In this document: piece after piece, positions 35,939-45,149 of the stretch
Layout: each line of letters starts with the position of its first letter
Numbering within the stretch: position 1 is the first letter of the stretch
Assembly: GCA_027563935.2 (NCBI GenBank)
Contig: CM050449.1
Coordinates: 86,838,371 to 86,902,370, forward strand
Source of the DNA: Costus lasius
Taxonomy: Eukaryota; Streptophyta; Magnoliopsida; Zingiberales; Costaceae
Direction of reading: 5' to 3'
DNA: 64,000 nt
Position numbers and translations under genes: made by a program
Notes under the pieces: generated by a model
What the model was told of the DNA's origin: nothing
What the model saw: only the letters and a program-made list of their open reading frames with translations
Database searches by the model: none

Positions 35939-36834
35939 GACTTAAGTAAGCCATATCATCAAATTGTGCGACCCTGAGGGTTTCCTTTAAATGTCGGTAA
36001 CGATAACTTACGTTATCACGATCAGAGAGGGGTATCTAGCAACACATCACTGTCTCCCGATATAAAGGAAAGAGTCTTCCAAGACTACACCCAAACAACA
36101 GCACAAGTGTGAATCAACTCACTAGGCATACATGATTCCTTTGCCACTGGATGTTCTTTATTGGACAAGCCTGCCAAGCTTGTAACTCCAATATGATGAG
36201 CATGATTAGATCAGATGAACATAGTCATCTGGGTATGGCCATACACTTTCTCAATCATCTCATCCAGGGGGCCCCTTTAGAACATCACACTCCAATGAAG
36301 GAGACGGCAATCCTATATCTATCACTAGTGACCTAACATAACTCAAGCTCACCATCCAAGATAGTCTATAACCATTATGTTTCAAATGATATTGAACTAC
36401 CTCAAAACAATGACAATCATCATTTAGAAACACAAGTGATCTCAAGTCAGAGGACATGTGCCACTTGTTGCAATCAAGGATTATTCACATTGTGACAAGC
36501 AATTGAATAACCTAGTAGGGTCTGTCCAGTACATCCAATGTACCCATGAGTCTACATCTTATTCCATGCTCGAAGCATCCTATAAGATTAGAATACATAT
36601 TAGTCTCAATCATATCAGGGCTGTCTCATGTTCACCAAGATATCTCGACTAAGGACTTTATTGCATGTCAGCCTAGCTGAACATCATAGAGACATTATTC
36701 AGAAGTACGCTCATTGCAGCAGACTATGTAACAACCTGAATAACAACCATTGCCTTTATAAACATAAGAGTTTATACATGATACTGTTACAATCCCAAGG
36801 CCTCAAACATTAGCCTTAAGGGCATACCCTAACA
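35939..36834 (-). repeat. 5' LTR of B-I, outer part
   Basis: This continues the B-I 5' LTR after B-II. Compared with 19431-20326 of the other LTR I see a single substitution. It ends (plus strand) CCCTAACA next to the duplicated ATGGAT and the resumed A0 integrase. Confidence 0.93.
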
Positions 36835-36840
36835 ATGGAT

Positions 36841-37944
36841 ATGTCTATCTGATGAGACATAAATCCAAATCCTTTGAGAAATTTAAAGAGTTCAGACATG
36901 AAGTAGAAAACCAGCTCGGTAGGTCTATCAAAACTCTTTAATCAGATCGTGGTGGGGAGTAACTGAGCGGTGAGTTCTTTGACTATCTTAGGGAGTGTGG
37001 GATCCTATCCCAACTCACTCCTCCTGGAACACCTCAATGGAATGGTATGTTTGAGAGGAGAAATCAAATTTTGTTGGACATGGTTCAATCCATGATGAGT
37101 CATGCAACTCCACCTCCCTCATTCTGGGTTCGTACACTTGAGACAGCTTCTCTTATATTGAATAATGTTACATCTAAGAGTGTCTCCCAGATTCAATATG
37201 AGGTATGGAGTGGGAGACGCCCTAACCTCTCATTTATTAGGATCTGGGGATGTGAGGCTTATGTCAAACGTCAGGATTCTAGCAAGCTAGAACCTAGATC
37301 TGATAAATATTTATTTGTGGGGTACCTTAAGGAAACTAAGGGTTACTACTTGTATGTTCCCACCGAGAACAAAGTTTTTGTTGCTCGGGGGGCTGTCTTT
37401 CTAGAGAAAATTTCTCATGAAAGAAGTTAGTGGGAGGAAGTTTGATTTGGATGAGGTCCAAGTGCAACAACAGGACAAGGAAATGGAACCTAGGCCGCTT
37501 GCATCAGTTGCTAGGCAACCTGAGGCTCAGACACAGGTCCCACGCAGGTCTGGGAGGATTCGTTGTGCACCTAAGAGGTATGGGTCGTTGCCGACCCAAC
37601 ACGACAAGATCTTCATCATTGAGAGTGAGCCCAGGACCTATGATGAGGCGGTCAGTGGACTAGACTCCGAGAGATGGCTTGAAGCCATGCGTTCTGAGAT
37701 GGATTCCATGTCAATTAACTAAGTCTAAGATTTGGTCGAGCTGCCTGATGGGGTAAAACCCATAGGGTGTAAATGGGTCTTCAAGAGGAAGACTAACATG
37801 GATGGCAATATAGTTACCTATAAGGGTAGACTAGTGGCTAAAGGATTCAGACAAGTACGAGGTGGACTATGATAAAACCTTTTCACCAGTTACCATGATC
37901 AAATCCATTCAGATTCAGCTTGCTATAGCTGCATACCATGATTA
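36841..37944 (+). pseudogene. A0 pol fragment: integrase core to reverse transcriptase start
   Basis: This resumes A0 after B-I. It aligns with A1 from the residues after TDDFSRYG, through the D-D-E region (NGMFERRNQ in place of NGVSERRNR), the integrase C-terminal part and linker, to the start of reverse transcriptase (KPIGCKWVFKRK at about 37757). Stops at about 36940, 36960, 37720 and 37730 and a frameshift near 37412 break it. Several stops come from C-to-T or G-to-A changes. It ends abruptly at about 37944 against a reversed LTR remnant, so the rest of A0 is missing. Confidence 0.85.
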
Positions 37945-38234
37945 AACCCATTTGGCCTATTGGGCCCATTTGGCCCATCTGGCCCAAATATGAAGTTACC
38001 TCCAATAAGTTCCTTCCATCTCATCAGGCACAATGGCGCTGATAGATTCTCCCAAAAAAATCTGAGTTATCCAATAACTCGATCATTAGGCTGCTCGATT
38101 AATAGGAGAACCCGAGTTTCAAGTTGTGCGACCCTGTAGGTTCCTCTGACGTTGGCAGTGATGAACTCAGGTCATCACAAGCAGTGAGTGGCACCTAACA
38201 GTGCATCACTGCTACCCAAGTCTTCGGAATGGAT
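37945..38234 (-). mobile_element. Reversed family A LTR remnant, first part
   Basis: Read on the minus strand this matches the central-to-3' portion of the A1 LTR (GATGAGATGGAAG, TATTGGATAACTC, GTGGCACC). The far end (37945-37990) holds a short repeat of GGCCCAAATGGGCC-like text. It is split by A-solo and continues at 40474. Its orientation is opposite to A0, so it comes from another copy or a rearrangement. Confidence 0.75.
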
Positions 38235-40468
38235 TGTTGGTGTTTATGCCCTGTAGACCAATGTTTGGACATGGTCGGGCATTGTTTGAATGTACTTTGA
38301 TGGAATTGTTATTCTTTATAGAGGCATGGTCGTTATTATGCAGACTTCTCTACCTGCGTTGATGTATTGAGTTGCATAAATAATGTCCCAAGAGTTTGGT
38401 TGGATCCATTCTCATAAGCTATCCCCAGTCAAGGTACCTTAGCAAATATGGGACAGCTTTAGTACATGTGAGACTAGTGTATGGGCTGCTTAGGTGCGGG
38501 GCACAGTAACACAGACATACAGGTGCATTGGATGCACTGGAGTGATCCACCGTGAGGATTGACTTGTCTAGTCAACAAGTCAATCTCACATGCAAGAGGT
38601 TTGCATTGATCCTTAGACTTGAGTTATTCATGTCTAGATTTGATGATGGGTATGCTTTGATACAGTCTTACGTCTCTCCGTAATTGGGAGACCAAAATGA
38701 CTGTCATTGGGCATGTCATAAGTCATGTAGAGACATGGATGACCAATAGTAGAATTTGTCCCTTCCTTATTGGAAGCATGATATCCACTCGGGGGCGCCC
38801 CACCTTATTGGTGCATGACAGGAATGTGTGGCCACACTAGTTGAGTCATGACCAATGCATTGGATTGATGAACTTGAGACTAATCCAATGGCAGGATATC
38901 AGTTTAGGCAAAGGGATCTATAATGCATGGGAATCCTCGTTGTTTGGTTAGGAGTTGTTGCCATATGACTTAAGTCCTATGACATGGGTAATAGTAATGT
39001 GTTGCTAGATACCCCTCACTACTTATGATGTTTACATCATTGCCATCGTCATTAGGATCCTACGGGGTCACACGCAATAGACTCTTGACGTTGCTTTAAT
39101 CAGAAGCCTTAGGACCAAGTTATTGGATAACTTGGATCCATTTGGAAGATTTCATCAGCGCCAATGGGCCTGATGAGTTGGAACAAGGTTATTGGAGCCA
39201 AACTTCATTTTTGACAGGTTGACCCGAAATTGACCTAGATTGGTCACATTTGGATTAGGGTTGCATTGGATTGGATCCAATAGCTTAATCAACCCATGCC
39301 ATGAAGTTTGGGCTTGCTCCATATTCAATGAGGCCCAATAATTAGTTGTCATGAAGAGAGAATTGGCAAAAAGGGTATAATGGGGAGAAGTCTTCACCCA
39401 TTAGCGCCTAGGGGCATAATGGGGTGAAGTGGGTGGTTTTGCTTCATTAAGGAAGTAAAAGGCGCCTTGCCCTTTCTCCCTTGATGGAAACCTTCCCTCT
39501 AAGGCAAGTCTTGGGGCTAATATGGCTTGAGAACTTTTATGGGAAGTTCCTAGGCGCATATGGATGTTGGGAAGAGGTATATGGTAAAGTCTTGGAGACT
39601 TACCTTACCTCAAACCCTAATTTCTCCCAAGACACCACCCTAGCCGAATTCCTCTTGCTTGTTGCGCCTAGCCCTTCTCCTTGGATGGAATGCATGCCTC
39701 TAAGGCATGTCTTGGGCTGATATGGCCATTGGGCAAATTAGGATTGGTTGAATAAGGTTTATGGTAAAGTCTTGGAGACTTTCCTTACCTCAAGACTCCT
39801 TTATCCTAGCCGCCCACTTGGCATGATCCTAGCCATTGCCCTAGCCGCCCCTTGTCCTATTAAGAGGACCCTTGCCGCCCCCTCTTGGGAGGTTGGTTCG
39901 TGTGTGTTCAATCCTTGGAGGCATGAGCACATCAAGAGGAGGCGCAAGCATAAGGGCGAGAGTGCATAGAGGTGGCGCAACCTTCTTCCTCCTTGAAGCC
40001 GCAAGCATCCTCTTCTTCCTCTCTCTTTGGTGCAAGAAGGAGGAGTGCATGGTGTCTTCATATTCTTCCATAGCCGCAAGCATCATCATTTCCTTGTCTT
40101 GGCGCAAGAACAAGAAGAGCTTGGCGGCATCATCTTCCTCCTCATCTCTTCTTGGTGCTTTCATCTTGGAGGTGGCGCAAGAGAAGTGAAGGAACCCTAA
40201 GGCTTGATTTTCTTCCCGAGGCTAGCACCAAGCGTGGAAGGGAGCAACGATTAAGGAGTCGACGCGTGGATACTTGTAGAGGACGAGCACTTGATCGTCT
40301 CCGAACATGGTTTCAAGAACCGAGCAAGCAATAGAGGTATTATCCTTGTCACATTCTTGTGTTCTCCCTCGCATGGATCCTTAGGCAAAGGAATATGTTT
40401 CGGGTGTAATGCTTCCATTGCGTCCTGGTACTGCAAAAATTTTAAATTACACCCGGTATTCCCTAACA
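38235..40468 (+). mobile_element. Solo LTR of a family A relative (A-solo), TSD TGGAT
   Basis: It is 2234 bp, starts TGTTGGTGTTTATGCC and ends TATTCCCTAACA, with TGGAT at 38230-38234 and 40469-40473. Its middle (39130-39300) matches the A1 LTR closely (CATCAGCGCCAATGGGCC), so it is a divergent family A LTR. Some extra length comes from an imperfect internal duplication, about 39490-39650 against 39690-39815. Small ORFs at 39748-40334 lie in its GGCGCA-rich R/U5 part and are not supported. Confidence 0.92.
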
Positions 40469-40473
40469 TGGAT

Positions 40474-40619
40474 ATCAGCATCGACATCCCCATCATCGCA
40501 ACAAGATACTGATGCATTACAATCCCTTTGCCAGACTGATATCCGATTGGATAAAGTGTGTCACCACTTTGTTTTCACCCAATCTCATGGTCATGACTAA
40601 ATTAGGCTTTCACCTGGGT
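40474..40619 (-). mobile_element. Reversed family A LTR remnant, second part
   Basis: On the minus strand this reads through the region containing GATATCAGTCTGGCAAAGG and CACTTTATCCAATCGG of family A LTRs, completing the piece interrupted at 38234. It is truncated at 40619-40621 where G-I begins. Confidence 0.75.
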
Positions 40620-40621
40620 GT

Positions 40622-42362
40622 TGATGACACCAAAATTCATTGTATATTTTGTGTCATTTTATTGATCTTTTTGTGTCATATTTATACCATTTTGCTTGTT
40701 TTTAAGCCTTATTTGTCAAATATTGCAGAATCTACATCATTTCTTGTTTTTGACCATTTTTAGGTTAAAAGTGCCATATTTTGATGGATTTTGAAAGATT
40801 TGAGCACACCAATGGATTCCAGATGTCGAGACGAAGCTCCCTGCCAAATTTCATGCGAATTGGAGTAAGTTTGCAAAATTACGGTAGTGCCCTGAAAAAT
40901 ATTACAGTACCGTAAGTTCCACCCCAGAAAGCACAAAAAGAAATTATGGCACTACCGTAATTTTGGTCCTGAATTTTATGGTACCATAATTTTGGTGAAT
41001 TTCACACAGAAACTTTTTAGAAAATTACGGCACTACCGTAATTTATTTTACGGTACCGTAATTTTAGCCCGTGTTCCCGATTTTTCCGCCGTAAATTTCA
41101 AAAGATGATATCTTGAGATTTAGGGCACCAAATTGAGATCCAAAAGAAGCTGCGGACTCGTATCAACGAGGAGAAGATAAAAGGACTAAAAGGCTGAATT
41201 ATTCGGAAGGATCCAGACAGTAATCGAGGGAGGCATCCTTAGGGTTAAGCCTCACGCCGAGAGGCATAGAGACCACCTCAGGCCATGATTTTTGCAAGGA
41301 AGCTTCATGTAGAGGAGAAGAGGATACCCCAGAAGTTTTATAGTGAAAGGAAATCGATCAGAGGAGAAATCAACAAAAGAGCGGGCACCGGCACTATTCA
41401 CACGCGAAATTATGGGCTGTAATTTTCATTACAGCCCTGTTTTGTAACTTTTCCTCTTCCCTTTCAATTTCTGATAGTTCTAAATAATGGATTACTATAT
41501 TTCTTCTTCCATGTTAGCTTAGATTTCTTATAGAACATGGGGGTGTAATTCCCTTAATTTCTTAATGACTAGACATTGATTATTTCTGTCATGATAATTT
41601 TGTTATGATAATTCTACCTATGTGATGAATTTCCTTTAATTCTCCTTAGTTTTATAAATATTAGCATGTTTCAGAGTTTTGCAAAATAGACTGAGAGGTT
41701 GATTGTGAAATTTGGAATCCTAAAAATTATTGAGTTTGGAACTTATCGTAAGAGATTAGGTTTGTTCTTTGAATTCTAATTTTTAGCGATTTTATTGCTA
41801 TGTTGATTTTCTGATTCTTTGGATTGAGTTAATCTATTAGGTTTGATTTGAAATTGTAAGAGATTAAATTTTTGATCGTCAGAAAACCTTAAGTAGAACT
41901 TGTGATGAGTTTTAGGATGCACATGAGTGATCCTTGAGTTTCCACATGAGATGTTTAACTTAGAATTTGGATGCACGAGAGTGATCCTTGAGTTCTTTGT
42001 TCAATGATTTACTTATTTTCAGCATTGGATAGATCTTGCACGAGAGTGAGGATTGGTCCTTTGTATGATTGTCTGTATGTGAGCGAGATGATCCTTTTAT
42101 GAAGTAAATTAAATCTTTATCGTAATGAAATTTGATTGACAGCCTTTATTTCCTTCTAGCCATTAGAATTAAGGTGGATGAACCCCTAGTCCTAGTTTTC
42201 TTCTCTGATATTTTTCTGTGCACTTTCCTGTCGTTTACTTGCATCATATTCGATTTGCTTAGCTAGTGAGAATACAACTATTTGGTACATAACAACATAG
42301 GTCTATGTGGTTCGATATCTTAATTATTACTCTGAGTATCCATGCACTTGCGGACTACAACA
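40622..42362 (+). repeat. 5' LTR of G-I
   Basis: It starts TGATGACACC and ends GGACTACAACA, 1741 bp. It contains TTACGG/CCGTAA palindromes (for example 41048-41062), the GAAATCAACAAAAG block near 41370 and the CACTTGCGGAC end. It is shorter than the G-II LTRs mainly because it lacks their extra 3' segment. Confidence 0.85.
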
Positions 42363-42368
42363 AGTTTT

Positions 42369-42386
42369 TGGCGCCGTTGCCGGGGA
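42369..42386 (+). other. Primer binding site of G-I (tRNA-Asp type)
   Basis: TGGCGCCGTTGCCGGGGA follows the LTR end after six bases. I know this sequence as the primer site of Athila/Calypso-type elements using tRNA-Asp. Confidence 0.8.
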
Positions 42387-42673
42387 CCTTAGTTTTGTTA
42401 ATATCAAAATAGTTATTAATATTGCTAGACTAAGTTTTATTTGTTTTAGATTTAACTTTGTTTTTATTATTTTTGTAGGTTTTGGATCATCACAGTTGTG
42501 ACAGAACTGTGATATCTGAAAATTTTGTATTTGCTTGTGTTTTGTGTTTTTTACGTATTTTTTTTAAATTTTTTTTTGATTGATTAGTGTTGGATAATTT
42601 TTCTGTTCTTTATAGATTTGAAGATATGACTTTTAATCACAACTCGTGAGCAACTGAAAGAGGTGAGGTATAC

Positions 42674-43859
42674 ATGCCAAGAGTAAGGCATGAAGATGAT
42701 TCATGGTGCACTATTGCAGATAAGTTAGATTATTTAGCTCATAAATTAGAAACTTTTAATATGCACCCTGTTAGGAAATCTTATTCTTCAATTAGATGTG
42801 ATATTTGTGGATGTTTTGATCATTACACTTCTGATTGCCAATTTTTAACTCCTCCAAAATATGTTTATGAACCATGCTTTGAGGATACTGAAAAATCTAG
42901 CTTAGAGATTATGTTTGAAAAGTTCTTGAAACAAAGTGAGGAGTCACATGAGACCCATAAACATTGGACGGATAATATGCGTGCTCATACTGAAATGTTA
43001 AAAACCTAGATAGCACAACAGGATTATTTTTTTGAGTTTGATTTGGAAACTAAGGAAATTGATTTAGAAAATTCTCCCTCTCATTTTGATTGTTTTGAAA
43101 TTGAGCCTTATGTGAACTTAAATGAATCTCATTCTGATTTTTGATAATTGTAAAATTGATTCATTTGATAATTTATTTGAAGAAAAAATTGAGGAAATTG
43201 AATTTGAAAAATCCCCTCTTGATTCTAGTGATAGTGATGAAATTGATTCTTTTGATGATATATTATTTATGGTTAAATATGACTCTTGTAATTCTAAGAT
43301 TGATTCTTTTGATTCTTCTGATGATGAATTATTTGTGGAACAGCATGAGGAAATCGATTTTGAAAAATCTCACTCTGAATTAGTTGATAATTTTGAAATT
43401 GATAAATTGTTTGATGATGAACATGAGGAACTTGAAAAAGATTTGAATATTACAAACACTGATGCGTCTCACCATGAAGTTTTGCTCATATCCACTATTC
43501 AATCTTCTGATTTATTTGAAAAATTATGCTTTATTGAAGAATCTAATGTGAGACACAAAGACTATTTAGATGATCCAATGTATGAATCTTTTGAAGAAAG
43601 TCCTATTGCAATTGAAGATAAAAATTTGAAGAAAGGACTAATGATTTTACTTTCTGATAAATATAGGAAGATCATTGAATATCCTTTGAGTGGAATTGAA
43701 AATTTTGATTTTGATTTCTGTATATTTGAGAAAGTCATGTCGATCTTCATTTATATGAAATTTTGGATGTTTGGATTAGTGGCTAAACTTTTTGGACAAC
43801 GGAAATGCCGAAAATTGTATGCTATTTACTATGGCACTGATCCACCTGCTTCACCATGA
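42674..43859 (+). pseudogene. G-I zinc-knuckle/acidic-repeat protein gene, broken twice
   Basis: The first part (42674-43009) opens at an ATG after GAGGTATAC and holds a canonical CCHC zinc knuckle CDICGCFDHYTSDC (CX2CX4HX4C), normally an RNA-binding module of Gag. TAG at 43007-43009 stands where G-II has CAG, and an extra T near 43140 shifts the frame. The rest (43122-43859) continues the homology with G-II: acidic repeats of the type IDSFDxxLF, then a more conserved C-terminal block LKKGLMILLSDKYRKIIEYPL. Ignoring the two lesions it spans about 395 codons. No signal peptide, membrane segment or enzyme motif is seen. It may be a shortened Gag of a pol-less element; any further role is unknown. 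Confidence 0.75.
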
Positions 43860-43902
43860 TACTTGATTTTTGGTGAAGCTAATGACCTAAAAATTAGCGC
43901 TT

Positions 43903-43920
43903 CTTGGGAGGCAACCCAAG
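43903..43920 (+). other. Conserved hairpin after the G-I gene
   Basis: CTTGGGAGGCAACCCAAG has a perfect 6-bp stem (CTTGGG/CCCAAG) and a 6-base loop. It lies about 45 bases after the stop codon. The same hairpin, with one stem mismatch, is at 48706-48723 in G-II. I recall a similar sequence in Athila/Ogre-type elements; its role is not known to me. Confidence 0.7.
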
Positions 43921-45149
43921 CACTCTTACTTAGCTTAGTTCCTTTTATTTTAGTTTATTTTTAGAATTAATTTTTCTTTTCCTTTTGCAGGAAAAATTAA
44001 ATTTTGTGCAAAATATGGCATTGCCGTAATTACAATCAGGGTACCATAATTTTGGTTCATTTTCGACCAAACACTTTTGCGCATTTTACGGCACTACTGT
44101 AAGAAATTTTATTTGCCGTATTTTTGGGTAATTTTTGAACAGAAAGTTTTATGGTTTTTTACGATAGTACCGTAATTTTTTTATGGTACCGTAATTTTGA
44201 GTGTTTTCTTACCCGAGAGTTTTTCAAAATTTTGTGAAAAATACGGCAGTGCCGTAATATTTTTACAGTGCAGTAATTTCTACTCTTTGCTTCCTGCATT
44301 ATACTTATCTGAGTAGGTGTTTTCTCGAAGTGATTTTAAGAAACTAGAGTGCGAAAGTTTTCTATCTTTGGCACAACATGGAAGTACTCATCTTTTACTA
44401 TTATTTGTATATTTTTATTGAATTTTAAAGTCCATGGATCATCCTATAACACATAGCATCTTTTGGTAAATGATTAATTTCTACAATAGTTTTTTTTGTC
44501 TAATCTGATTAGCGTTTTTGCTGCATATTTTTAAGATGCTTTGATGAGTTGAAACCCTAATCTTTCACTTGAAATTAGAAATACAAGTTTCATTCTATCT
44601 CTTGGATTTATTATTTTCATGAAAATATTTTCTTATCATTCTAGGAAGCATGACAACTTTTGGTAACTGATTAATTTTTGTGCAGTTTTTGATTCTAGTA
44701 ATCTGATTAGCCTTCTTTCTGCTGATACCCTAAATTCTTGACAGATTTTGATCCTTTAATTTTCATACACCCGGAAAGAACAAGTTTTATTCTACTACAT
44801 GGTTCTGTCTATTTTCTTGTTGGATCATTAAATCTTATTCTTGAGTATAGCTACTTTTCATAACTGAATCAGTAGGCTGCACTGCTTTCCATCGACATCT
44901 GCAGCTCCTTGTCTTCAAATTGCCACCAGAAGCTGCACATCTTCTTCCAAGCTGACTCAGACTTCACCTCTGCCGCTAACACTCTGATTTCATCCAGCTA
45001 GCACATTCTGCTTCCAGCTGCCATCAGCCTCTATTCCAGTTTTTGCATTATCAGCTGTTTACAGCTTCTTCTCTAGATTTGCAACACCTCTAGGTAACCC
45101 AGCCACTACCACTCCAGCTGCCTCTGACATCACTGTTTCCAGCTATCGA
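43921..45149 (+). other. G-I 3' internal region, non-coding
   Basis: No ORF is supported. It holds degenerate TTACGG/CCGTAA palindromes (about 44020-44280), three diverged tandem units of about 195 bp beginning near 44433, 44633 and 44822, and a C/T-rich tract with repeated CAGCT (44880-45140). The same order occurs in G-II at 48724-49800. It ends in ATCGA, the target site of G-II. Confidence 0.7.

Larger units (their letters stand above)
18650..36834 (-). mobile_element. Ty1/copia element B-I on the minus strand, interrupted by B-II
   Basis: The 3' LTR is at 18650-20326. The 5' LTR is split by B-II into 26051-26831 and 35939-36834. Without B-II and its duplicated GATCT the element is about 9.08 kb and its two LTRs are each 1677 bp. 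ATGGAT stands on both sides (18644-18649, 36835-36840), one base longer than the usual 5-bp copia duplication; one base may be chance. It inserted in the integrase region of A0. By eye the LTRs differ at only 5 positions. Its LTR ends with a subfamily-specific sequence (GGGGACTCTCA on the minus strand) unlike B-II and B-III. Confidence 0.93.

Noticed and set aside
38235..40468. A-solo considered as the 5' LTR of a full element continuing to the right
   Set aside because: No primer site follows 40468. Instead TGGAT is duplicated and the interrupted LTR remnant resumes, so it is a solo LTR.
40860..41070. Regularly spaced TTACGG/CCGTAA palindromes considered as a CRISPR-like array
   Set aside because: Spacing and unit sequence are irregular, there are no spacers of constant length, and the context is a plant LTR.
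43921..45149. A possible env-like gene in family G, since some Athila elements carry one
   Set aside because: No open frame, signal peptide or membrane segment is visible between the zinc-knuckle gene and the 3' LTR of either copy.
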